From positions 1 to 44,065 of the forward strand of contig QILK01000028.1 in NCBI GenBank assembly GCA_003233345.1: a stretch of DNA of 44,065 bases, written 5' to 3'. A program made the position numbers and the translations under genes. Source of the stretch: Gammaproteobacteria bacterium. GTDB lineage: Bacteria; Pseudomonadota; Gammaproteobacteria; SZUA-21. This document shows positions 8,471-17,470 of the stretch, in pieces (position 1 is the first letter of the stretch; the number at the start of each line of letters is the position of its first letter). The notes under the pieces are model-generated. The model searched no databases and was not told the DNA's origin. It saw only the letters and a program-made list of their open reading frames with translations.

Positions 8471-9571
8471 ATGATTATAAGTACCGCGCCAATACAGGAT
8501 TATACCGCTTTATCTGACGCCGAATGCCAGCAACGCCTCGGTGATGCCAGGGACGAACTCGGCGATAGACTGGTTATTTTGGGACATCATTATCAACGTG
8601 ATGAGGTTTTTGCCCATGCTGATTTTTCCGGCGATTCACTGAAGTTGTCCAAACAGGCAGCGACATCTGCTGCGGAATTTATTATTTTTTGCGGCGTCCA
8701 TTTTATGGCAGAAGTCGCCGATATTTTATCCCGCCCGGATCAGGTGGCGATATTGCCGGATCTATCAGCTGGCTGTTCGATGGCCGATATGGCGAATTTA
8801 AGCAATGTTGACCGAGCCTGGAAAGAGCTTGCATCGGTCATTGATCCTGATGAAGAAGTGACGCCGGTTACGTATATTAATTCTGCCGCTGACTTAAAAG
8901 CGTTTTGCGGTTTGCATGGAGGTATCGTTTGTACCTCGACCAATGCCCGGAGAGTGCTCGAGTGGGGTTTTAAACAACGCGGTAAAATATTGTTTTTCCC
9001 CGATCAACATTTGGGTCGCAATACCGGTTTTGCGATGGGCTTGCCCTTGGATGAGATGGTTGTCTGGGATTACGATCTGCCTATGGGTGGTTTGACTAAA
9101 GAGCAGATTAAAAAAGCAAAAATTATATTATGGAAGGGGTTTTGCTCGGTACACCAATTGTTTCAGCCAGAGCAGATTGACAACTTTTTAAAGCAGTATC
9201 CACAGACAAAAATAATTTCCCATCCGGAATGCAGTTTTGAAGTTTGCCAAAAATCGGATTATGTGGGTTCGACTGAGTATATTATCAAGACCATTGCCGA
9301 CGCAGCACCCAATACGCGCTGGTTGGTTGGCACGGAGTTGAATCTGGTTAAGCGTCTGCACAAGCAGTTCGAGCATCAGGGCAAGTCAGTGCACTTTATG
9401 TCGCCGACTTTGTGTATGTGTTCTACTATGTTTCGAATCGATCCCCAGCATTTATTATGGTGTATGGATAACCTTATCGACGGGAATATTGTTAATCAGA
9501 TTAAAGTGCCAAAAAACGATGCTAAGTTGGCACGGATCGCATTGGAGCGGATGCTTGAAGTCTCTAAATAA
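8471..9571 (+). CDS. nadA: Quinolinate synthase A
   Basis: NadA condenses iminoaspartate with dihydroxyacetone phosphate to quinolinate in NAD synthesis, using an oxygen-sensitive [4Fe-4S] cluster. The protein (366 residues) has the family motifs LGHHYQRDEV, SGDSLKLS, CGVHFMAEVADIL, the cluster-region cysteines in AGCSMAD, HPEC and CMCSTM, and GTELNLVKRL. It starts 33 bases after nudB and completes a fmdB-aspS-nudB-nadA cluster. A long hairpin element begins 27 bases past its stop and could act as its terminator. There is no sign of truncation. The partner L-aspartate oxidase gene nadB is not in this window. Confidence 0.96.
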   Translation: MIISTAPIQDYTALSDAECQQRLGDARDELGDRLVILGHHYQRDEVFAHADFSGDSLKLSKQAATSAAEFIIFCGVHFMAEVADILSRPDQVAILPDLSAGCSMADMANLSNVDRAWKELASVIDPDEEVTPVTYINSAADLKAFCGLHGGIVCTSTNARRVLEWGFKQRGKILFFPDQHLGRNTGFAMGLPLDEMVVWDYDLPMGGLTKEQIKKAKIILWKGFCSVHQLFQPEQIDNFLKQYPQTKIISHPECSFEVCQKSDYVGSTEYIIKTIADAAPNTRWLVGTELNLVKRLHKQFEHQGKSVHFMSPTLCMCSTMFRIDPQHLLWCMDNLIDGNIVNQIKVPKNDAKLARIALERMLEVSK

Positions 9572-9598
9572 AATTATACTTTAATACTTTTTAATAAC

Positions 9599-9695
9599 GC
9601 CCCTCTTATAACCGCCAGCCACAAGATTTTTTCTGGCCCAACAACTGGGGGTTGTAACTGTGCCAGAAAAAACTTCTGACTGGCGGTTGAGGGGC
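9599..9695 (-). repeat. Long hairpin element A (covarying family)
   Basis: This is a 97-base imperfect palindrome. The arms GCCCCTC...ACCGCCAG and CTGGCGGTTGAGGGGC enclose box GTCAGAAG/CCACAAGA, T6/A6 runs, the inner stem CTGGC/GCCAG and an apical ACAAC...GTTGT. Read on the minus strand it matches copy C at 39105 almost base for base, except that the inner stem is replaced on both arms. It lies just after nadA. The flank TCCATTGAATTT is shared with other copies. Confidence 0.85.
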
Positions 9696-9867
9696 TTCCA
9701 TTGAATTTGTGGATACTGTCCTTTTTCTTTATATTTTCGTATTGAATCTTAAATCTGGTAGTGAGATGCGCAGGATTCAGACTCCTATCTAAATAATATA
9801 ATCGGTTGTTTTCAAGGATTTTGATTGTGTTTGAAGAAAAGTATATCTGTATCGCCGATTGCCCAAA

Positions 9868-9940
9868 GCCCATATAGACTGTCAGAAGTTTTTTTGAGTG
9901 GTAACACTCAAAAAAATCTTGTGGCTGGCTATTAATGGGC
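9868..9940 (+). repeat. Long hairpin element B (short-loop member)
   Basis: The 73-base palindrome has ends GCCCAT/ATGGGC, the family box GTCAGAAG then T7, inner stem GAGTG/CACTC closed by a four-base GTAA loop, then A7 TCTTGTGGC. The long apical loop of other copies is missing. It lies 172 bases after copy A in the nadA-yugP gap, which contains no convincing gene. Confidence 0.8.
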
Positions 9941-9983
9941 GTTGTTGAATAGAATGAGGATTAAACTTAATCATTTTTGTTCT

Positions 9984-10014
9984 CCCGGCGTTCGCTGCGC
10001 GAAGTCCGGGCTAC
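9984..10014 (-). repeat. REP-like unit, single
   Basis: CCCGGCGTTCGCTGCGCG followed by AAGTCCGGGCTAC is a full REP unit in minus orientation, preceded by TTTTTGTTCT as at the right end of composite copies. It sits 32 bases beyond the 3' end of the minus-strand protease gene. Confidence 0.85.
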
Positions 10015-10045
10015 TAGTAAATACAAGTAATAGCGTATTCAGGGG

Positions 10046-10729
10046 TTATCGTCTTAGTATCGCTATCCAGCGTGCGAAGTTTAGAATACTCCACAGTGAC
10101 GCGGAGACGTATGTTAGCGCTGCCGCCAGTAACAGGGTATGGGCGGCCCGGTAATCATGTTCGTCGATATAACCACCTTCTTTAAGGATCGGTAGTGCAC
10201 GACCAAAGCTGGCGTTGAACTCTACTGGCAATGTGACCAGATGAACGACGATACTGCCGACAAAGGATAGAATAATCGCGATCATGATGATGCGGAAAAG
10301 TATCGGTGAGCCGGTGATTGTTGCTAGTAAAGGCCCTACAAGTAACATTGCCATGCCGGCCTTTTCCGAAAAGCTGGCGATACCGATCAGTCTAGATCGC
10401 CATGTCAGCGGGGAATAATTTTGCTCGTGTTGAATGGCATGACCGATTTCATGGGCGGCGACAACGACTGCGGTTAAGGTTTGGCCGCTATAATTCTCCG
10501 GAGACAGGGCTACTTCGCGGGTTTCAGGATTGTAGTGGTCGCCTTCTTTGGTTTCTTTGACACGCACCTTGTCAAGCTTACAGGCTTTGGCCAAATGCGT
10601 CGCGAACTCGCCGCCGCTACCAGGAAAGTCAGGGCGGGGTTTGCTATGTTTTTTAAAGGTATATTTAACCCAAAACTGCGGGCCAAACAGCAATAGCAAA
10701 ACAAAAAGGATAATTATAATTATATGCAC
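10046..10729 (-). CDS. YugP-like membrane zinc metallopeptidase
   Basis: This is an integral-membrane protein of the neutral zinc metallopeptidase (YugP, formerly DUF) family. It has an N-terminal helix (IIIIILFVLLLLFG), a soluble segment with the gluzincin-like HEIGH (HExxH) at residues 93-97, two hydrophobic stretches (AGMAMLLVGPLLATITG and FRIIMIAIILSFVGSIVVHL) and a further one near the C-terminus (AAHTLLLAAALTYVSASLWS). The 227-residue length is normal. It begins 15 bases after the WD40 kinase gene upstream and is probably its operon partner. The biological substrate of the family is not known; the kinase context suggests envelope or stress quality control, which is inference. Confidence 0.88.
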   Translation of the reverse strand: MHIIIIILFVLLLLFGPQFWVKYTFKKHSKPRPDFPGSGGEFATHLAKACKLDKVRVKETKEGDHYNPETREVALSPENYSGQTLTAVVVAAHEIGHAIQHEQNYSPLTWRSRLIGIASFSEKAGMAMLLVGPLLATITGSPILFRIIMIAIILSFVGSIVVHLVTLPVEFNASFGRALPILKEGGYIDEHDYRAAHTLLLAAALTYVSASLWSILNFARWIAILRR

Positions 10730-10744
10730 AGATGACTGATCGGG

Positions 10745-13102
10745 TTAAGGCAGTTTCCAGATTCTTACCATATTGTCATGGCCGCCAGAAAGCAGTTTTT
10801 TATTATTATCGATAAAAGAGATGTGATTGATGTCATCACTATGTCCCCTGAATTCTTTGACTAATTTGCCATTTCTTAAATCCCAAAGCAGGATAGAATT
10901 ATCTTTTGATAAAGAGGCAGCATAAAAACCATCGGATGATACCGCGACTTTATTGAAATAGGGTTGACCCTTGGCGGCTATGTTTAGCAGCATTCTTCTT
11001 GTATGTATGTCCCAAAGTTGTAGTCTGCCGTGGTTATTGGCCGATAAAATACGTCGGCTATCGGGAAGATAAACGGCATCGAGAAACACATGTCGGTGGT
11101 CTCGCAAGGTACTGATAGGTTCGCCGCGTTCCAGTTCAACGACAGTGATGGCTCTGCCAGAGCGATCTATATAAAGCGCTTTATTGCCGTCTGGTGCATA
11201 GCGGAATAAAGTGACAGGTGTGGTTGTTCTTATCGAGGAGACTTGCTTGCCAGTCATGGCATTCCATATTTCTATCATGCGGTTATGTGTACAAGCAAAC
11301 TGATTATTGATAGGTGACCAAATAAAATTTTGCTGACATTCGCTATCAATGGTTTGTATCGATTCTTTTTTCTGAGTATCCCAGATATAGGGGTATCTTT
11401 CTGAATGCAATATAACGTATTGGCCGTTATGAGATAGTGCAATATTAGTTTGGTTAGTACTCGTTAAAGTGGATAGTTTTTTCCCAGTAGCAAGGTTAAT
11501 AATATTGACACCAACATTGCTTACGCCAACAAAAATAATGGGTGACGTCGGGTTGGTCAGAATTTTACTAATCTCTCCATCAAAATCGATTGGATCATCG
11601 GGCCAGATTTTTTCCAGCGTGGTTTCAATTTTTGCACTACTGGTTGTCGCATTTCCATCAGCTGGATTTGATGTATTTACCAGTGTAGTACCGACACTGG
11701 TATGCGCTGTTGCCGTGGCGATTTTTGTCGGTGATTTGCCAATCGGGTTGTCATTTTGGAAAACGCTACCCTCTGTTACCGGTTCATCAGCAGGTTTTGC
11801 TATTTTGCCCAGCTCGGTTTTTACTGGGGCGTTTTTGGTTTTCTGGGTCTTTTCCTCGTCAACCTTATTAGCGACCGGTTCCAGTTTTTGACTGGTCGTT
11901 ATTGGATTTTGTGTTGTGCTAAACTCCTCGCTGTTTAAGGGCTTTGATTTCTGAGGTTGCTCACCAATATTCCACATAAACGCGGCCATGGAAGTAAATG
12001 TTACCAATAACGCCAGTCCCAGCATTAATCCCAGAGAAGTTTTACGTTGCCCGAAATATTTTAAACCGGTGACTGGCATTGTCGGTGTTCGATCTGTTTG
12101 ATCGGGGCCTGGTTTTGGTTTGACATGTTTTTGCTTGGCCGGTTTTGCTGCGCCAGCTTGATTTTCTTTAGTTTGATTTTCAGCGCTAAGTGTTGCCTGA
12201 GTTTGCTGACCAGGGCGCTTGATCAGGTTGACAATCTGGTCAGATGATTGCGGTCGATGGTCAGGCAAGACCTGTATCATCCAGTCGATCAGTTTTAAAA
12301 ACCCCTGACTATAAAGGTCTGCACCAACTTCGATAGCCGGGATTAACGGATCGATTTTATGAATTTGTATCTTGTTAAAACGTTCCAGTGAACTGGCTGG
12401 CACTTTACCCGCAACGGCATAATAAAGTGTTGCGCCGAGACCATAAAGGTCAGTGGCCGGGGTTTGCTTTAAGTCGCTCGGGTATTGCTCGATAGGTGCG
12501 TAACCTTCAGTGACAATACGGGTAAATGTCTGGTTTTGGGAGTTGAGTGATTGCCGCGACGAGCCAAAATCAATCAACAAGGGCTCGGAGTTTTCACGAA
12601 TATAAATATTGCTCGGTTTAATATCACGGTGTAAATAGTCTGCGCTATGCACATCCTTTAAACCAGACAGCATTGATGTCATGACCGATAATAAATAGGA
12701 TTCACTTGGCCGTGGATTTTTATCCAGAAACTGCTTGAATGATGCGCCGTGCTCATATTCCATGACCAGGTAGGCAGTACCATTCGCTTTAAAATAACGA
12801 ATGGCTCTGACAATGTTCGGGTGTTTAAATCTGGCGAGTGTCTGGCCTTCTTCAATGAATTTATTAAGACCATAGTGATAATTGTCGTGGTCCTGGGTAG
12901 ATTTAGGCACCACCTTGGTTGTCTCGGTACGCCAGGCGAGGTGTGCAGGCAAAAATTCCTTGATCGCAACCAAATACTTTAGACTGGTATCAAGTGCTTT
13001 ATAGGTGATACCAAAACCACCTGATCCGATAACCGAGTCGATTTCATAGCAGTCGATTCTGGTACCGAGGGGTAAAGCATGTTTATAGTCGTTTTGTTTC
13101 AT
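10745..13102 (-). CDS. Membrane Ser/Thr protein kinase with WD40 C-terminus (paralog 1)
   Basis: The N-terminal Hanks-type kinase domain (about 20-290) has glycine loop GSGGFGIT, VAIKEF with Lys48, HRDIKPSN at 158-165 and DFGSS from Asp178, so catalysis looks intact. A Thr/Lys/Pro-rich linker leads to one predicted membrane helix at about 357-377 (LGLMLGLALLVTFTSMAAF). A second low-complexity linker follows, then WD40-type blades (about 515-785, for example LQLWDIHTRR, ILLWDLRNGK, VRIWKLP). The kinase should face the cytosol and the propeller the periplasm. It shares its kinase register residue for residue with the upstream paralog and starts 31 bases after it. It lacks the PEGA domain of that paralog. 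Targets are unknown. Confidence 0.9.
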   Translation of the reverse strand: MKQNDYKHALPLGTRIDCYEIDSVIGSGGFGITYKALDTSLKYLVAIKEFLPAHLAWRTETTKVVPKSTQDHDNYHYGLNKFIEEGQTLARFKHPNIVRAIRYFKANGTAYLVMEYEHGASFKQFLDKNPRPSESYLLSVMTSMLSGLKDVHSADYLHRDIKPSNIYIRENSEPLLIDFGSSRQSLNSQNQTFTRIVTEGYAPIEQYPSDLKQTPATDLYGLGATLYYAVAGKVPASSLERFNKIQIHKIDPLIPAIEVGADLYSQGFLKLIDWMIQVLPDHRPQSSDQIVNLIKRPGQQTQATLSAENQTKENQAGAAKPAKQKHVKPKPGPDQTDRTPTMPVTGLKYFGQRKTSLGLMLGLALLVTFTSMAAFMWNIGEQPQKSKPLNSEEFSTTQNPITTSQKLEPVANKVDEEKTQKTKNAPVKTELGKIAKPADEPVTEGSVFQNDNPIGKSPTKIATATAHTSVGTTLVNTSNPADGNATTSSAKIETTLEKIWPDDPIDFDGEISKILTNPTSPIIFVGVSNVGVNIINLATGKKLSTLTSTNQTNIALSHNGQYVILHSERYPYIWDTQKKESIQTIDSECQQNFIWSPINNQFACTHNRMIEIWNAMTGKQVSSIRTTTPVTLFRYAPDGNKALYIDRSGRAITVVELERGEPISTLRDHRHVFLDAVYLPDSRRILSANNHGRLQLWDIHTRRMLLNIAAKGQPYFNKVAVSSDGFYAASLSKDNSILLWDLRNGKLVKEFRGHSDDINHISFIDNNKKLLSGGHDNMVRIWKLP

Positions 13103-13133
13103 TGGCTCTAGTGTCGTTCCGTAGCGTGTAAGT

Positions 13134-15605
13134 TTATTCCAAGTTAGTTTTCGATATGTCCCATACCTTTATGGTCTTGTCATGACCACCTGAAACTATT
13201 TTTTGATCATGGTCTGCAAATGTAATGGTATTGACCAACTCGGTGTGGCCACTCAACTGTGCCAGCCGTTCGCCTGTTTTCAGGTCCCAGTAGAGTATAC
13301 TGTGATCAATCCCAACCGAAATTGCTTTATTACCATCCGCTGAAATGGCAATTTGATTAACAACAATATTGCCATTGGCTGCTAACGTCAAAATGGGTTT
13401 CGCTGTTGCCAGATCCCATAATCTGAGTTTACCATCATCAGTTGCCGTTAGAACCTTGTCTCCTTTGGGAGAGAATACGGCGGCCACAAATTCCCAGCTA
13501 TAACCCTTTAAACTAAAAAGTAATTTTTGATCTGCCAATTGTACTATATTAACAGTTTTTTTATCAGTTTGGTCTACAAATAATACCTGTTTTCCGTCGG
13601 CAGAAAAAGAAAAAAACTCAATACTATCAGGCCTTTTCATACTGGTTACTTTTTTTGCCGTCAGCGCGTTCCATATTTCCAGTGTTTCGCTGGAGGTACA
13701 GCCAAATTGGTTACCTACCGGTGACCATAAATACAAGTCGTTACACTCAGTAGCTATCGTTTTTATAAACTTGCGTGTTTTTAAATCGAAAACCCGTAGT
13801 TTCCGCATTTGATTGACTAAGGTATAGCGCCCGTTAGCGGAAATACCCGATACCTGGCGAAAATTGCGTGGGAGCTGGTGATTTACCTTACCCGTTTCCA
13901 GGTTAATTAGTTTTACCTTTTGTCCAGAAATATCAGCCAATATGTTATTTGAGCTAGCCTGAATAGCAAGTGTACGGACAAAGTCCTTAACCGGGTATGA
14001 ACGAATCAGGTTTTTATGCTTTAAAACGACATTAAAATCCCGGTCTGCGTAACTAATATCCATATCCAACGTTTGCGTGACATGGTTTTTGGCGCTAATC
14101 CGTACCTTGAATTGACCCGGTTTTACATACAGATCATTGCTGTATTTGAGTTTTGGATTCAGGAACTCAATGTTGGCATAACCGGGGGTTGGGGTGATTT
14201 TTAGTTTGCGTAAATTAGCTGGTTTTAGTTTCTGGGTTAGATACGTGGTAAAACCTTTTTGTAATAAAATCGCTGACGAGTAAGGTTTAAAATCCTTTTG
14301 GGCCAGCTTGATCGTATAGATACCGGGTGACAGTGGCCCGGTAACCAGTGGTGTTTTGCCCTTTAGTTGTTTGTTTATATAAACGTCAGCGCCGGTGGGG
14401 TCAGTTTTAAAGACAAATTGTGTTGGGCCTTTAGTGACTCTAAAAGCGGGTTCCGGTTTTTTTATATCGCCGGTTACAACGGGTTGCTTGTCCTTGGTCT
14501 TTAAAACCGGCGATGGGGGTTGCTTCTCGGCGGATGTCCCTGTGTCACCGCCAGTACTGCTGCGTTGCCAGGTATAGACACCAGCACCCAGGCCGGATAA
14601 AAGTAAAACCAGTGACCCGATCAACCATGCAATCTTGTGACTGGCCTTTATTTTTTTGCGACGTGGAATCGCGGCGATGGCAACGGTTAGTGATTCTCCA
14701 GTGACGGTTTTGTCATCGTTGCTTATAAGTTGTAAAATTTTGTCAACAGATTGGGGTCTATCTTGTGGGAATATTTCCAGCATCCAGTCGATGAGTTTTA
14801 GAAATGCCGGACTATAAAGTGATGCGCCTGCCTTGCTCGCCGGTACCAGTAAATCTTTTTTCTTAAGTTGCAGGTTGTTAAATCGTTCCATCGCATTCGT
14901 AGGCGACCGGCCGATGACAGCAAAATATAAGGTAGCCCCCAAGGCATATAAATCAGTGGCGGGAGTCTGTTTGATACTGCCAGGGTATTGTTCAAAAGGC
15001 GCATAACCCTCGGTCACAATTCGCGTCAGCGACTGGCTTTGCTGGTTTAGCGCTTCGCGTGCCGATCCAAAATCCAGTAATACCGGTTGGCCGTTGTTGC
15101 GGATATAAATATTGCCGGGCTTAAGGTCTCGATGTAGATACTTTTGCTCATGAACAGTTGCCAGGCCAGCGAGTAGCGCCACCAACATTGATAGCAGCGT
15201 GTTTTCAGCAGGCCGCGGGTTTTGCGCCAGATATTCCTTTAATGACTGCCCATGTTCGTATTCCATCACCAGGTAGGCGGTGCCATTGGCCTCGAAATAA
15301 CGCACCACGCGGACTATATTTTGATGTTTAAATTTGGCCAGGGTTCGGCCTTCATCAACAAACTGTTTGAGTCCAAAATGATAAGATTCATTGTCAGCAG
15401 CAGATTTAGGCACCACCTGAGTTGAATCGACCCGCCATGCCAGTTGCACGGGCAGGTATTCCTTGATGGCAACCTGGTGTTGTAATTCAATATCAATCGC
15501 CTGATAAGTAATACCAAAGCCGCCAGAACCCAGTACTGATTCGACCTGGTAACCTTCAATCACTGAACCCATTGGTAGCGCATGTTTGAATTCGTTATTA
15601 CTCAT
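13134..15605 (-). CDS. Membrane Ser/Thr protein kinase with PEGA and WD40 domains (paralog 2)
   Basis: This is the first gene of the kinase-kinase-protease operon. The kinase domain (about 20-290) has GSGGFGIT, VAIKEY (Lys48), HRDLKPGN (158-165) and DFGSA (from 178). A membrane helix is predicted at about 325-345 (AWLIGSLVLLLSGLGAGVY). Outside the membrane lies a PEGA domain (about 393-460: DPTGADVYINKQLKGKTPL), a second PEGA-like segment to about 530, then WD40-type blades (about 535-823: LRLWDLATAK, ILYWDLKTGE, IKVWDIS). PEGA domains are generally surface or periplasmic modules, so the protein may sense envelope state and signal inward; that role is inference. The ATG at 15605 fits the shared MxxNxxKHALPxG start of both paralogs, although the ribosome site is weak. 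Confidence 0.9.
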   Translation of the reverse strand: MSNNEFKHALPMGSVIEGYQVESVLGSGGFGITYQAIDIELQHQVAIKEYLPVQLAWRVDSTQVVPKSAADNESYHFGLKQFVDEGRTLAKFKHQNIVRVVRYFEANGTAYLVMEYEHGQSLKEYLAQNPRPAENTLLSMLVALLAGLATVHEQKYLHRDLKPGNIYIRNNGQPVLLDFGSAREALNQQSQSLTRIVTEGYAPFEQYPGSIKQTPATDLYALGATLYFAVIGRSPTNAMERFNNLQLKKKDLLVPASKAGASLYSPAFLKLIDWMLEIFPQDRPQSVDKILQLISNDDKTVTGESLTVAIAAIPRRKKIKASHKIAWLIGSLVLLLSGLGAGVYTWQRSSTGGDTGTSAEKQPPSPVLKTKDKQPVVTGDIKKPEPAFRVTKGPTQFVFKTDPTGADVYINKQLKGKTPLVTGPLSPGIYTIKLAQKDFKPYSSAILLQKGFTTYLTQKLKPANLRKLKITPTPGYANIEFLNPKLKYSNDLYVKPGQFKVRISAKNHVTQTLDMDISYADRDFNVVLKHKNLIRSYPVKDFVRTLAIQASSNNILADISGQKVKLINLETGKVNHQLPRNFRQVSGISANGRYTLVNQMRKLRVFDLKTRKFIKTIATECNDLYLWSPVGNQFGCTSSETLEIWNALTAKKVTSMKRPDSIEFFSFSADGKQVLFVDQTDKKTVNIVQLADQKLLFSLKGYSWEFVAAVFSPKGDKVLTATDDGKLRLWDLATAKPILTLAANGNIVVNQIAISADGNKAISVGIDHSILYWDLKTGERLAQLSGHTELVNTITFADHDQKIVSGGHDKTIKVWDISKTNLE

Positions 15606-15822
15606 CGTAGTCCGATAGTGACAAGGGGTTTGAGCTTACATTATGTATAGTTGTTGTGAGTTTGTTCATAGTTAACATTTCAGCAAACCGTGTACAATGA
15701 TAGTCCAGATTTACTATTCAAATTTCCTCGTTGATTGATTAACATTAAGCAGTTATTAAACCAATTATTATTGCAAACGGCCAGCAAATGCAATTAGCAT
15801 ATAACAACAATAAGGAAAATTT

Positions 15823-16458
15823 GTGCAAAACATTCAAAGTATTGTCTTAATCCATGGCGTCTGGGTCAGTGGCTGGGCCATGTCAAGGCTGGCAAAAAAG
15901 CTGCGTGCGTATGGCTATCGTACCTATATTTTTTCCTACCCCAGTGTTAAAAAAAGCATGGTTGAAAATGCCGAAGCGTTGGCAAAATTTGTCGATGCGA
16001 TCGATGCTGAGACGTTGCATTTTATCGCCCATAGTCTCGGCGGTACCTTGTTGCTTAATTATTTTGAAGGTTACGATTCTCGACGCTATGGGCGCGTGGT
16101 GATTCTTGGATCGCCGCTCAATGGCAGTCTCAAAGCCAAACGATTGCTGAAGTGGCCGTTTGGCAATAAATCGCTGGGTAAAAGCATCGAAGGCGGATTG
16201 CTCGATGGTGGATTGTGTTGTCCGGCCAAACATGATGTTGGTGTGATCGCGGGTGATCAACCGTTGGGTCTGGGGTTATTTCTGGGCCGGTTTCGCGAGC
16301 CAAATGATGGTACTGTTGCCGTTTCTGAAACCCGATTGCCCGGTATTAGCGATCATTTGGTGTTACATACCTCGCATACTGGTATGTTGCTTTCCAACAT
16401 AGTGCCTGCGCAAATACATGGTTTTCTGCAGCAAGGGAAGTTTCGGCACTCGAATTAA
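15823..16458 (+). CDS. Alpha/beta hydrolase, lipase/PGAP1-like
   Basis: This is a 211-residue alpha/beta hydrolase with the nucleophile elbow AHSLGG (Ser at about 71), an oxyanion-type LIHGVWVSGW near the N-terminus, an acid candidate in NDGTVAV and a late histidine in TSHTGM. It therefore has a full Ser-Asp-His set. The short length and lack of a cap domain resemble small cytosolic lipase-like or PGAP1-like esterases; the substrate is unknown. No signal peptide is visible. The GTG at 15823 is preceded by AAGGAAA at good spacing. It is divergent from the kinase operon and 72 bases upstream of yebC, so it may be co-transcribed with it. Confidence 0.85.
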   Translation: MQNIQSIVLIHGVWVSGWAMSRLAKKLRAYGYRTYIFSYPSVKKSMVENAEALAKFVDAIDAETLHFIAHSLGGTLLLNYFEGYDSRRYGRVVILGSPLNGSLKAKRLLKWPFGNKSLGKSIEGGLLDGGLCCPAKHDVGVIAGDQPLGLGLFLGRFREPNDGTVAVSETRLPGISDHLVLHTSHTGMLLSNIVPAQIHGFLQQGKFRHSN

Positions 16459-16530
16459 TTTAAAATTGTTAGAGTTATGTCATAATATCAACTAGACAAT
16501 AAAGAATTAAATAAGCATCGGAACAGGATT

Positions 16531-17274
16531 ATGGCTGGTCATAGCAAATGGGCAAATATTAAGCACCGTAAGGGCGCGCAAGATGCTAAGCGCGGTAAAG
16601 TTTTTACCAAAATTATTCGAGAAATAACGGTGGCGGCAAAGATGGGTGGCGGCGATGCCGGCAGTAATCCAAGATTGCGTGCCGTGGTAGACAAGGCGCT
16701 GGGTCAGAACATGACTAAGGACACTATCGAGCGGGCGATCAAGCGTGGTTCAGGTGGCCTGGATTCAGAAAATTATGAAGAGGTTAACTACGAAGGTTAT
16801 GGCCCGAGTGGTGTCGCGGTGCTGGTTGAGTGTTTAACGGATAATCGCAATCGTACTGTGTCGGAAATCAGACATGCGTTCGCAAAAGCCGGCGGTAATC
16901 TGGGTACGGACGGATCAGTCGCCTACCTGTTTAGCAAGATTGGCGTGTTGTCTTATGCCAAAGGCTGTGATGAAGACCAATTGATGGAGGTCGCGCTTGA
17001 AGCGGGCGCAGAAGATATTATTAGCCATGACGATGGCTCGCTAGATGTCATTACCTCATTCGAAGAATATTTGAAAGTTAAAGAGACCATGATTGCCAAG
17101 GGTCTTAAACCGGAAGAAGCCGATGTAACGATGAAACCAGCGACCAGTGTTGATCTGGAAAAAGACGGTGCTGAAAAAATTATACGCCTGGTTGAGACAC
17201 TGGAAGATCTGGATGACGTGCAAAACGTATATTCGAATGCAGAAATTTCCGATAACTTGTTAGCTGAACTATAA
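16531..17274 (+). CDS. yebC: YebC/PmpR family protein
   Basis: This is a member of the YebC/TACO1 family. The family has been linked to transcription control (PmpR) and more recently to easing ribosome stalling at proline-rich stretches. The 247-residue protein has the signature N-terminus [20 protein letters not shown], the central [12 protein letters not shown] and [12 protein letters not shown], and the acidic C-terminus ending [12 protein letters not shown]. YebC before ruvC is a classical arrangement. Here the two are separated by a 156-base composite REP element, which could uncouple them. Length and motifs are normal. Confidence 0.96.
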   Translation: MAGHSKWANIKHRKGAQDAKRGKVFTKIIREITVAAKMGGGDAGSNPRLRAVVDKALGQNMTKDTIERAIKRGSGGLDSENYEEVNYEGYGPSGVAVLVECLTDNRNRTVSEIRHAFAKAGGNLGTDGSVAYLFSKIGVLSYAKGCDEDQLMEVALEAGAEDIISHDDGSLDVITSFEEYLKVKETMIAKGLKPEEADVTMKPATSVDLEKDGAEKIIRLVETLEDLDDVQNVYSNAEISDNLLAEL

Positions 17275-17283
17275 TTGAGACAA

Positions 17284-17439
17284 GTAGCCCGGACTTCGCG
17301 CAGCGAACGCCGGGAAAAAGGAATAAGGTTCGAAATTCAATTAGAACAGGCGTATGCACAAGGTAGTCAGTAGCTGACTAAGACAGAGAAAAATACAATG
17401 TTCGTTCTCCCGGCGTTCGCTGCGCGAAGTCCGGGCTAC
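17284..17439. repeat. Composite REP element between yebC and ruvC
   Basis: REP units at 17284-17314 and 17409-17439 (inverted) flank the conserved core with CGAAATTCAATTAGAACAGG and GGTAGTCAGTAGC. The element starts nine bases after the yebC stop and ends 31 bases before the ruvC start. It is a third near-identical copy of the 2689 and 3420 elements. Confidence 0.88.
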
Positions 17440-17470
17440 GATTTTATAACAATTATTACATGAGGTCTGT

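Noticed and set aside
9574-9873. 99-aa minus-strand ORF in the nadA-yugP gap
   Set aside because: It lies across hairpin element A, its composition follows the palindrome, and it has no recognisable domain or ribosome site.
10745-15605. Tandem kinases as a recent duplication or pseudogene pair
   Set aside because: Both frames are intact with all kinase motifs, and the regions outside the kinase domain differ strongly, so neither looks decayed or newly copied.
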